Part shown: positions 11,201 through 21,800 of the stretch, piece after piece
How the letters are laid out: every line of letters begins with the position of its first letter
Numbering within the stretch: position 1 is the stretch's first letter
Origin: Colocasia esculenta
Lineage: Eukaryota > Streptophyta > Magnoliopsida > Alismatales > Araceae
Assembly: GCA_014218235.1 (NCBI GenBank)
Contig: CM024753.1
Coordinates: forward strand, 6,572,001-6,636,000
Direction of reading: 5' to 3'
DNA length: 64,000 nucleotides
Made by a program: the position numbers and the translations under genes
Notes under the pieces: generated by a model
Database searches by the model: none
Told to the model about the DNA's origin: nothing
The model's input: the letters and a program-made list of their open reading frames with translations, nothing else

Positions 11201-11448
11201 CACTACAGTGTTACCAGTCGAAACTTTCAGGGAGCATAAAATGACCTGACTGCACTGGCCACAAACGGTTCAGAAATCTGACAAAGCTTGGTCCATCCCA
11301 TTGCAGTGAGGGTCTCTTCTACCCAAGCTAGGTTTCCACTCAGGTGGGAGAACTCAACGGACTTTCCAGAACAGATGGGGATCTTGGCTAGTCTCTGGAG
11401 TTGGTCAGAAGTGAGTTGGACGGAAACTTGAGCCCTAGGAGATGCCAT
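8215..11448 (-). pseudogene. Env-position ORF of the copia element (putative plant transposon protein)
   Basis: Downstream of pol, a roughly 3.2-kb coding region is spread over all three minus-strand frames in at least six pieces (11448-11227, ~11222-11110, 11115-10294, 10170-9937, 9997-9608, 9277-8894, 8532-8215). The start is MASPRAQVSVQL. The first third resembles the domain annotated in plants as 'putative plant transposon protein': an FYA-type motif, then a GNTVVGYVKG-type strand and a LREAKVGDYW segment. The middle has a likely heptad-rich coiled coil (about 10330-10180) and a Gln/Pro/Ser-rich low-complexity region (about 10170-9610). The C-terminal part is of unknown function. Its place between pol and the 3' LTR is that of the Sirevirus env-like gene. 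I could not identify a convincing signal peptide or membrane segment, so an envelope role is not supported here. Confidence 0.7.
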
Positions 11449-11970
11449 CTAGACATAGACGAAAGGGAGACTTAGAAAACCTTCAAAGGAGGAGAAGATA
11501 TACTCGAAATAAGGTAAGGAACCTACCTTCTTCTCGAGAGGATGAGGTTTTGCAGAGGGCTTCTGGAGGTTCTTGCCGGAGAGCAGGAAGGCGCGAAGAA
11601 CGGATGAGACAGAGGAGTCGAAGAGAGATTTCAAACGGGTGCTTTCTAAGGGGTGAAAGAGTTGTTTATATAAAAGTTGGAGGAAAACCGTCCCTTCATC
11701 TCAGGCTGAACGGACGCGATGGAAGGATGTGATCGTTACGTCATGAAGAGACGCGCCTTAATTAGTTGTCAGTTACGGAATTTAAATATTAAGCGACGTT
11801 TCATGGAAACTTAAGTGAATCGATTGCCTTAACTGTATATGAGTCGAACGCCTTGATTCTTCATGAGTCGACTACGCAAGTCGAAGGACTGGGACTTAGA
11901 AATTTTTTTAGGATACTTTTTCACAGACAATACACACAAGCATTTTTCAAGCATGATAATTTAGTCAAAT
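11449..11970. other. Spacer between pol and the env-position ORF
   Basis: This 522-bp non-coding stretch inside the copia element holds a few GAGTCGA motifs (11840-11890) like those of the LTR minisatellite. It contains no convincing ORF. It may carry the leader or splice signal for the downstream ORF, but nothing in it shows that directly. Confidence 0.5.
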
Positions 11971-14900
11971 TTAATCAGGATTGCACATACATATTTCTCT
12001 TCTAATAGATGTAAATCGATCTTCAGGTAGGGGCTTAGTAAACATATCTGCTAATTGATTTTCTGTGGAAACAAATTCAAGAGAGATATTATCATTACTT
12101 ACATGGTCCCTGATGAAGTGATGTCTAACCTCAATGTGCTTTGTTCTTGAGTGCTGGATTGGATTCTTGGTTAAATTGATTGCACTTGTATTATCACAAA
12201 GCATTGGGATTTCTTGAAGCTGATGACCATAGTCTTCCAATTGATGCTTGATCCATAACAGTTGAGTACAGCAACTTCCAGCTGCAATGTATTCAGCTTC
12301 TGTAGTGGATAAAGCTACTGAATTTTGTTTTCTGGAAGACCAAGATATTAAACATCCTGCAAGAAGTTGACAAGTGCCACTGGTGCTTTTTCTATCTAAT
12401 TTGCATCCAGCATAGTCAGCATCACTATATCCAATTAACTTGAATTCTGAGCATCTGGGATACCATAGACCTAGATTACTTGAATTTATAAGATATCTAA
12501 AAATTCTTTTAACACATGAACATGAGATTCTCTAGGATCAGCTTGGAATCTTGCACATAAACAAACACTGAACATTATGTCTGGTCTACTTGCAGTAAGA
12601 TAGAGCAGTGATCCTATCATTCCTCTATAGATCTTTTGATCTACCTTTTTACCAAGAGGATCACTATCTAGCTTAATGCCTGAGCTCATAGGTGTACCTA
12701 AAGGCTTACATTTGTCAAAGCCATATTTGATAAGCAAATCTGATATGTATTTGGTTTGACAGATGTGAGTCCCTTCTTTGGTTTGCTTAATTTGCAAGCC
12801 AAGGAAGTAATTCAGTTCACCCATCATGCTCATTTCAAATTCACTTTGCATTAGATTTTCAAAGAATTTGCAGAGATTCATTAGTAGAACCAAAGATAAT
12901 ATCATCAACATAGATTTGTACAATTAGGATTCCATTTGAAAATTTCTTTATGAATAAAGTACTATCTACTTTTCCTCTTGCAAAATCATGTGATATAAGA
13001 TAAGCACTTAGTCTTTCATACCAAGCTCTTGGAGCTTGCTTCAAGCCATATAGTGCTTTCTTTAAACGGAAAACATGATTAGGATTTTTAGTATCTTCAA
13101 ATCCAGGTGGTTGCTCAACATACACTTCTTCTTTTATAAAACCATTCAGAAAAGCACTTTTAACATCCATCTGAAATAAGTTAATATTAAGAGAGCAAGC
13201 ATATGCTAATAAAATTCTGATTGCCTCTAATCTAGCAACTGGAGCATAGGTTTCATCAAAGTCTATGCCTTCCTCTTGGGAGTATCCTTGAGCAACAAGT
13301 CTAGCCTTGTTCCTGATAATTACCCCTGATTCATCCATTTTGTTTCTGAAAACCCATCTGGTTCCAATAACTGGATGGTCAGTAGGTCTAGGCACAAGAG
13401 TCCAAACTTCACTGCGTTGGAACTGATTAAGTTCCTCTTGCATAGCAAGGATCCAAGATTCATCACCCAGTGCATCATTGATTGTCTTAGGCTCAATCTG
13501 TGAAACTAATGCAGAGAAATCACTTGGAATTTGCATACCTCTTGTTCTTACCCTGTCTTGAGGATTACCTATGATATTTTCTCTAGGATGATTCCTGTGG
13601 TACCTTAATTCTGTAGGTAGTCCTTCTTGTGTTTCTTCTTGTTGTTGGAGATCTTCTAGTGGGGGATCTTCTGATTCTTCATCTTTGTTTTGTTCTCCTT
13701 CAAGAGAAGTCTTTTCAAGATCCCTGCAAAGATCATCAACACCATCTTCTTCTTCTTCTATCCTTTTGATAGAAGGGTTAGTTTCATCAAATAAAACATG
13801 TACAGTTTGTTCTATATTTAGTGTTCTTCTATTAAACACTCTATATCCTCTAGGTTTTGAGATATACCCTAACAGAAAACCTTCATCACTTTTAGCATCT
13901 AATTTTCCTAAGTTGTCTTTACCATTATTTAAGATAAAACACTTACAGCCAAAAGGTCGAAGATGACTGATGTTGGGCTTCTTATCCTTGTATAATTCAT
14001 AAGAGTCTTCTTCAGATGGGTCTGATCATGCATCTGTTGATAATGTAGCAAGCTGTATTTACTGCTTCTGCCCAGAAGTACTTTGGTAGATTATACTCAT
14101 TTAGCATAGTTCTGGCCATATCTAGCAATGTTCTGTTCTTCCTTTCTGCTACACCATTTTGTTGAGGTGTTCTGGGAGCTGAGAAATTGTGTTCAATTCC
14201 ATTTTCTTCACAAAATTCCAGAAACTCTTCATTTTTGAATTCTCCTCCATGATCAGACCTGATACTGGTAATCTGAAATTTTTGATTCTTTTGAACAATT
14301 TTGCTGAATTTCAGAAAGGCTTGAAAAGCTTCAGATTTGGCTTCTAGAAAAGACACCCAAGTATATCTTGAGTAATCATCAACTAATACATAGCCATAGA
14401 TCTTTCCTCCAAGACTGACTGTCCTCATAGGTCCAAATAAATCCATGTGAATCAATTCCAGGGGCTTGGAAGTTGTAACAATTGTCTTGGACTGAAATGA
14501 GGTTTTTGTCTGTTTTCCTTTTGCACATGCTGAGCAAATTCCAGACTTTTTGATTTTCATCTTGGGAAGACCCTCAACCAGATCATGCTTTAATAATTTC
14601 TTGATCACTGAAGTGCTTGCATGACCAAGTCTTCTGTGCCACAAATCAGATTCTTCACTTTTGGTAGTTGCCAAGCAAAGGTTTACTTCTTTTAATTCTG
14701 CCAGTTGCAATGTGTATAAATTCTTTATTCTTTGTGCCTCAAAGACCTTTTTGTTGTTCTTCAGAATTACACACTTATCATTCTAAAAACTTACTAGATG
14801 ACCTTTATCACATAACTGACTAATACTGATCAGGTTGTGCTTGAGACCTTCTACATACATGACATCTTCAATTAAATCTTTTCTTTAGTACCAATAGTTC

Positions 14901-15409
14901 CACACCTAGCACTTTTCCTTTTCCATTGTCACCATAAGTAACTTGACCAGATTCTTCTCTAAAGCTTGTAAATAGCTTCCTATCACCTGTCATATGCCTT
15001 GAGCATCCACTATCCAAATACCATTTGGATGCCCTCAGCCGACCCTGCAAACAAAGCTAAGTTTTAATTTTGGTACCCAAACTTTCTTGGGTCCTTGATG
15101 GTTAGTTTTAGGAATCCATCTTAAGTTTCTAGTAGTGCATGCGCTAACTGTGTGACCTAGTTGGTTGCAATGTGTACAACATAGATCAAAAGGATTGTGT
15201 ATATTTCTACTATATTTCTGTTTTTGTTTATAAGCATGTTGATTTACCCTTTTGGTATTCTTTATATCATCCTTTGTTACAAACTTAGGAGTTGGATATA
15301 CTTTAGGATGAATAATATGTTCTTCATTTTGTGGGGGTGTGTATCCTACTCCATATTTCCTTTTTCCTTTTCTGGCACCTTTCAGATCTACAATAATGAA
15401 GTTTTGCAA
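11971..15409 (-). pseudogene. Copia pol polyprotein (protease, integrase, RT, RNase H), frameshifted
   Basis: Domains occur in copia order on the minus strand. A second CCHC knuckle (C-x2-C-x4-H-x4-C) lies at 15178-15137. The protease active site DSG in WYLDSGCSRHMTG is at 15014-15006. The integrase piece 14710-14012 has an H-H-C-C zinc motif (residues 25, 30, 59, 62 of that frame) and a complete D-D-35-E triad (D90, D153, E189). The reverse transcriptase piece 13839-12859 ends with the catalytic YVDD near 12912-12901. RT continues in another frame (12923-12486), and RNase H with its final acidic motif CDNTSA and the C-terminal HIEVRHHFIRD block lies in 12240-11971. Frame changes near 14870-14710, 14012, 12870 and 12486 break the polyprotein. 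The catalytic residues seen are intact, so decay is recent or some shifts are sequence errors. Confidence 0.93.
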
Positions 15410-16824
15410 GTAGTTATTTTATCTAAAGTGGCTCTTAGATAACTATTTTCTTCTTGCAATTTCTCTTCATTCTTCAGTTCTCTTAGATTTGATTCTAATT
15501 CTAATATTTTGTTATTCTTATTTTTCAAATCTTCACATAAAAGTTCATTAGCTCTTTTAGTTTCAGTTGAATTTTTCTTTAACCTTTCAGCCTCATTTTT
15601 AAGAAAGGTATTGCTCTTTTCTTGATTTAACAAATTTAGCTTGATTATTTTTTTGTTTTACAACAGACTTATATTTTTCATAAAGTTCATTGAAGGCATC
15701 CTCTAGACTATCTGAATCAGATTCTGAGCAGGAAGTAAAAGATGTTTCAGAATTTACCTGTTCTAGTCCTGCCATGAGGGCTAGATTTGCCTTTTCTTCT
15801 TTTTCAGATTCTGAGCTGGAGGAGTCTGAGCTGGTAGCATCTTCATTATCCCATGTTGCTGCCATAGCTTTCTTCTTGAACTTTTTGAATCTCTTTTCTT
15901 TGCCCTTCTTCTTTTCTGACTTTTCTGCTTGGTCCTTCTTTTTGAGTCTGGGACACTCAGATTTGTAATGTCCCGGCTGATTGCACTCATAACAGGTTGG
16001 CTCTTTCTTTTTATCTTTCTTGAAGAACTTTCTTGAGCCAAACTTCTTCTTAGCCAAAATCTTTGTAATTTCCTTGAGAGCATAGCCTCATCATCACTGT
16101 CATCTGATTTCTCTTTGGAGTCCTCAGATGAAGAAGAATCTGCAATCTTTAGAGCATTTGAAATTTTCTTCTTTGAAGAGCTTTCAGAAAATCTTTCCAT
16201 ATTTATTTCATGTGCCATGAGAGAGCCTATTAATTTATCAATGGACAATTCAGTGAGATCATGGGCTTCCTCTATGGCAGTGACTTTAGGGGTCCATACA
16301 TTTGTTAGAGATCTTAATATCTTTCTAACTGTTTCTTCATTGGTTAGATTTTTCCCTAAGGCACTTAATCCTACAATTATATTTGAGAATCTGTTGTACA
16401 TTTGTGTTATATTTTCACTTGGAAGCATTTTGAATTGCTCATATTGAGATACTAGTATATCTATTCTAGTTTGCTTTACTCTATCAGTTCCTTCATAGGT
16501 TACCTGTAATTTGTCCCACATTTCTTTTGCTGTCTTACAAGCCGAAAGTCTATTGAATTCTCTTTTAGATAAGGCACAACAAAGATAATTTTTTGCTTTA
16601 TAATTTAGGGACATATTTCTCTTATCAGCAATAGATAAACCAGTAGAGGTGGAAGTTGCTCCAACTATTTCATAATCACCTTGTTCAATTACCTGCCAAA
16701 GGTCGTAGTCTGTACCTCTGATGAAGCATTCCATTCTCATCTTCCAATATTGATAATCTTCACTATCAAAGAATGGTGGCCTTGTGACTGATTGGTCTTC
16801 ACAGTTATGAGCTTCTGATGCCAT
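15388..16824 (-). pseudogene. Copia gag (capsid and nucleocapsid), frameshifted
   Basis: The start MASEAHNCEDQ is 39 nt inside the primer-binding site, which supports this initiation codon. The first ~240 residues form the copia gag domain, with WKMRMECFIRG near residue 27 and the AKEMWDKLQVTYEG segment. The frame shifts near 16070, after which a basic region and one CCHC zinc knuckle (CYECNQPGHYKSEC, 15994-15953) follow, then an acidic Ser-rich stretch and a charged, probably coiled-coil segment (15633-15388). Gag packages element RNA into virus-like particles. The boundary with pol is uncertain because of frame changes near 15610 and 15400. Confidence 0.9.
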
Positions 16825-16860
16825 TTATTCTCAAATCTTTTTGATTCTTCTGAGCAGACC

Positions 16861-16875
16861 TCGGTTTTGATACCA
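16861..16875 (-). other. Primer-binding site, initiator-Met tRNA type
   Basis: Two bases inside the 5' LTR the minus strand reads TGGTATCAAAACCGA. TGGTATCA is the complement of the 3' end of plant initiator-Met tRNA. The following bases (AAACC rather than GAGC) deviate. Confidence 0.85.
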
Positions 16876-16877
16876 CT

Positions 16878-18888
16878 TGTTGGATCGAAATGGCAGATTC
16901 ACAGTCCTAGAGGGGGGGTGAATAGGACTTTGTAACTTTTCAAAATTCTTCTGAAAAACACAACACTAAGTAGATGTGTTAGTACTTGGTGTGGTGTGTG
17001 TGATTCAAGTGTGAACTTGGCGGAAAACAATCACACAGAAAATTGCACAAGAGATTTATCCTGGTTCGGCCCTTTCCACATGGAAGTCCTACATCCAGTC
17101 CTCAAGCCAACCACCTGAGATTTCACTAAACTGCGAATCAACTTGGCCTTCTCTCACCCTTGAGAGGAAATTACAACACCCACTTGCTCCAAAGCAAGTC
17201 TTCCCTAAAACAGGGGTAAACAAGACTGCCTTATACCAAAGGCCTTCCCTTCACAAGAGGGGCAATGCAGAATCAAACTTCTGCAGAATTACAACAAAAT
17301 GAAGGAAGAAACTCTTGTGTGTTTGCCTCAAGAATGAGCACAGAACACACACTTTCCAGCAGGATTGAAAGATAAGGATTTCATCTAAATCCTAGCTGAA
17401 GCTACTTGGGTGGACTTTGAAGTAAAAGCAATTACAGATGCCACCCAAAAGACAGATCTTCAGAACAGAATTTCTGAAGAGATTCTCTCAAATAGGAACT
17501 TGAGCAGGAAGGCTTTGAGAGGCTTGAAGAACGCAAGATGAGCTTTCAAGGAATTGTCTTGAACACTATGCCTTGTTGTCTTGTTTCTTCAAGAGCTTTC
17601 ACATCTTTTTATAGTCTTCAAAAACTAGGTTTGGAGAAGATAGCCGTTGGAGTAAGATGGTTGTGTGTTCTTAGCCGTTTGGAGATAGTCTTGGGGATCC
17701 TTTGGATCTTGGAAGTTTTATCCGAAGGATCATGAAAATTGTCTCTTTCCAAGGTCTTCAGAAATAGGAGCAGTTGCCATAGCTAGAAGATAGGCTATTT
17801 AAAGTCTTGAGCTGAGCAACCCATGCCAGACATGTGCTCCAATAAATGCTGTTTAGCAAGGACAAGACAAGACAAAAGCATCTCCATACCTTTGTGGTAG
17901 GTGGGTCAGTGGAGTACAACAAACAGTATGGAACCTAGTATTCTTAGTCATTTCAGAAAATAAAGCAGACAGACAGAAGGGTAAAGTATGGGTCTGTCAG
18001 TGGTAGGTGAGATGGTCAGAAGCCATGCGTCTGAAACTTACATAAATGCTTTGTGTCTCTTAGAAGATATAGACTGAGGCAAAACACTTAAGACTGTAAG
18101 ACTAGAAATAAATTGCAAAGAATTTTTGCATAAATTCGAATGTACTGAATTTCGTCAGAAAATATATTAAAATAATGATCATGAAATTTGTCACTGATTT
18201 TATACTTAAGAAGTTTAAGATTCAACAAAGAACTAATAGAAATATTTCCTGACAGGTAGAAGTATACAACCAGCAGTGCAGTAGAATAGGTATTTGACTT
18301 AAAAGTAAGCATGATTTGACTAAGTAGGAACTATGTAAATCGACTACAATAGAGCAACCATCAGTCGAATGTAGTGTAAAACTATGAGTCGAGGTGGTGA
18401 GTCGAATGATGTTTAACTGTGAGTCGAAGTCTTGAATCGAATACATTGTAAAAGACATTCGACTGTATGAGTCGAATACATGTAAAAGACATTCGACTAT
18501 ATGAGTCGAAGTCAGTGTAACGTTGTGGACTTAGAAAGATTTTCAAGACTTGTGACTGACTTCTGATGAGTCAAATACGTGTAAAAGACATTCGACTGTA
18601 TGAGTCGAATACAGTGTAACGTTGTGGACTTAGAAAGATTTTCAAGACTTGTGACTGAGCTTCTGAATGAGTCGAATTAGTCGAATACATCATCGAATTC
18701 AGTAGGCTATAGAGATAGTCTGTGCCTTAGAAAATTTTGGATGTTGTATCTGTCTAGAATTTTTTGTGATATATCTATTTTATGGAAATACATATTTAGG
18801 GATTTTTCATGGTAGAAGCAAAATATGTATTTAAAGATTTGTCATAGAAAATCATTATTATTAAAGACTTAGGGGTAGTTGCTCAACA
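16878..18888 (-). repeat. 5' LTR of the copia element
   Basis: This 2011-bp LTR matches 5923-7951. Being upstream on the minus strand, it would drive transcription. It has TATAAAAAG at 17613-17605 and a GAGTCGAA minisatellite at about 18360-18690. Compared with its partner it lacks many single bases (most visibly at 18060-18600), a pattern that looks more like uncorrected sequence error than evolution. Confidence 0.93.
17605..17613 (-). promoter_or_regulatory. TATA box of the copia 5' LTR
   Basis: TATAAAAAG on the minus strand lies mid-LTR in both LTR copies and is the best candidate core promoter. The transcription start is not visible from sequence alone. Confidence 0.6.
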
Positions 18889-21800
18889 CACCGCTTCGAC
18901 CATCTCGCAGTGCCGATTTCGAATTGGGTCACATAACGATTCCGATGCCCGTGCGGAAGTTATGCCCACTTCCTTCGCTGAAGTGGTGGGATAACGGAGG
19001 GCTGACTATATCGCGATGTTCGGCACCCATATCTACGACCTGGGGAGGAGATCTCGTGTCAAGTGAACACGACTTCCGATCGCTGTGACTGGGCGGCTCC
19101 GCATGTGGGCTCGTCCACGATTCCGTAATCGGGGAGTCACTACTGCCAAAAAACCTTGAATAGGGAGATCGTCGGCTAAATCACAATTTTGGAGTGCAAA
19201 ACGAAGGTTTTTCGACCCCGAATGATGTCTTCTCGCCTCCATATGAGGGCATCGAGCGCCTCAGAGTGCCGATTCCGAATTGGGGTCTTATAAGCGATTC
19301 TGATAACCGAGTGAAAAGTTATGCTCGTTTGAGCGAAGGGGTGTCCGTATGCGATCGCATCGGCAGCCTGCGACCGCGCTCCCGGAGAGGAATTTGGGCG
19401 CCGCACCGGAAATCTCCGAATACGACCATTTATCGACCATCGAAGTGTCGATTCTGAATTGGGGCCTCACGGGCGGTTCCGACCCCCGGGCGAATAAATA
19501 TCTGCGTCCGACCGGAGGGTACGGCAGTCGGTGTACTAGTACACACGCTCCGGGGGGGGGGGGGGGGGATTTTGGCCCCGGAACGGATTCCGCGAAACCA
19601 GTGCCCTGTCGACTGTCACGGAGTGTTGATTCCGAATTGTGGTCACATAAGATTCCGATGCTCGTGCGGAAAGTTATGCCCAATTGTTTCGCTGAAGGGG
19701 TGGGAATAAACCAGAGGGATGACTATATCGGCGATGCTCGGGCACTCATATCCACGACCTGGGGTGGAGATCTCGCATCGAGTTAAACATGACTTCCGAT
19801 CGCTGTGACTTGGTGGCTCCGTGTGTGGGCTCCGCCAGCGATTCGCGAAATCGAGGGAGTCGCTACTACCAAAAAACCATGGAATAGGGGAGATCATCGG
19901 CTAGAATTGTACTTTCGGAGTGCGAAACGAAGGTTTTTCGACCCCGAAATGACATCCGAAATGAGTGCCAATTTGGAATTGGGGTCTTATAAGCGATTCC
20001 GATAACCGAGCAAAAAGTTATGCCCGTTTGAGCAAAGGGGTGTCCGTATGCGATCGCGTCGGCAGCCCGCGACCGCGCTCCCAGATAGGAATTTGGGCGC
20101 CAGACCGGAAATCTCCGAATGCGACCGTTTACCAACCAGGTCGAAGTGCCGATTGTAAATTGGGGCCTCGCGGGCTGTTCCGACCCTTGTGCGAATAAAT
20201 ATCAGCATTCGACCGGAGGGTACGACAGTCGGTGTACTAGTACACACGTAACGAGAGGAATTTTGGCTCCGAATGGAATTCTGCGAAACCAGCGCCCTGT
20301 CGACCGTCTCGGAGTGCCGATTCCTAATTGTGGTCACATAAGCGATTCCGATGCCCGTGCGGAAGGTTATGCCAATTCTTTCGCTGAAGGGGTGGGAACA
20401 AACCAAGGGGGTGACTATATCGGAGATGTTCGGGCACCCATATCCACGACCTGGGGAGGAGATCTCGCGTCGAGTTGAAAACGACTTCCGATCGCTGTGA
20501 CTGGGCGGCTCCGCCAGCGATTCGCGTAATTGAGGGAGTCACTACTGCTAAAAATCCTTGGAATAGGGGAGATCGTCGGCTAGAATCACAATTTTGGAGT
20601 GCGAAATGAAGGTTTTTCGACCCCGAAACGACATCTTATCGCCTGAGGCCCTAAGGAGGTGTCGAGCGCCTCTAAGTGCCGATTCCGAATTGGGTTCTTA
20701 TAAGTGATTTCGATAACCGAGCGAAAAGTTATTCCCATTTGAGCGAAGGGGTGTCCGTATACGATCGCATCGGCAGCCCGCGACTGCGCTCCTGGAGAGG
20801 AATTTGGGCGCCGGACCGGAAATCTCCAATGCGACCTTTTATCGACAGGGTCGAAGTACTGATTCTGAATTGGGGACTCCTGGGCAGTTCCGACCCCCGA
20901 GCGAATAAATATCCCCGTCCGACTGGAGGTACAGAAGTCGGTGTACTAGTACACACACTACCGGGGGAATTTTTGCCCTAGAACGGAATACAGCGAAACT
21001 AGCGCCCTGTCGAGCGTCTCGGAGTGCCGATTCTGAATTGTGGTCACATAAGCGATTCCGATGCCCTTGCGGAAAGTTATGTCAATTCTTTCGCTGAAGG
21101 GGTGGGAATAAACTGGAGGGATGACTATATCGGCGATGTTCGGGCACCCATATTCACGACCTGGGGAGGAGATCTCGCATCGAGTTGAACACGACGTCCG
21201 ATCGCTGTGACTGGGCGGCTCCGTGTGTAGGCTCCGTCAGCGATTCGCGTAATCGAGGGAGTCAATACTGCCAAAAAACATTGGAATAGGGGAGATCGTC
21301 GCTAGAATAGCAATTACAGAGTGTGTAACGATGGTTTTAGACCCCAAAATGACGCCTTATCGCCTGAGGCAATAAGTGGGCATCGAGCGCCTCTCAGTGC
21401 AGATTCCGAATTGGGGTCTTATAAGCTATTCCGATAATCAAGCACAAAGTTATGCCCGTTTAAGCGAAGGGGTGTCCGTATGCGATCGCATCGGCAGCCC
21501 GCGACCGCGCTCCCCGAGAGGAATTTGGGTGCCGGACCAGAAATATCCGAATGAGACCTTTTACCGACCGGGTCGAAGTGCCGATTCTGAATTGGGGCCT
21601 CACGGGCGGTTCCGATGCCCGGGCGAATAAATATCCGCATCCGACCGGAGGGTACGACATTTGGTGTACTAGTACACACGCTCCGGGGGGGAATTTTGGC
21701 CCCGAAATAGAATTCCGCAAAACCAGCCCCTGTCGACCGTCTCGGAGTGCCGATTTCGAATTGTGGTCACATAAACTATTCCGATGCCTGTGCAGAAAGT

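Larger units (their letters stand above)
5923..18888 (-). mobile_element. Sirevirus-like Ty1/copia LTR retrotransposon, decayed
   Basis: This 12.97-kb element is inserted in satellite monomer B. It has two LTRs of about 2.0 kb starting TGTTG and ending CAACA, a primer-binding site resembling initiator-Met tRNA, gag, pol in the copia order protease-integrase-RT-RNase H, a long extra ORF region downstream of pol, and polypurine tracts before the 3' LTR. Large size, long LTRs, a gag with a CCHC knuckle, an env-position ORF and duplicated polypurine tracts are traits known for the Sirevirus (SIRE/Maximus) lineage. All ORFs carry frameshifts, so this copy appears non-autonomous unless some shifts are sequencing errors. 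Confidence 0.93.

Noticed and set aside
5923..18888. Endogenous pararetrovirus
   Set aside because: LTRs, a Met-tRNA primer site, polypurine tracts and copia domain order (integrase before RT) identify an LTR retrotransposon. No movement-protein or coat motifs were seen.
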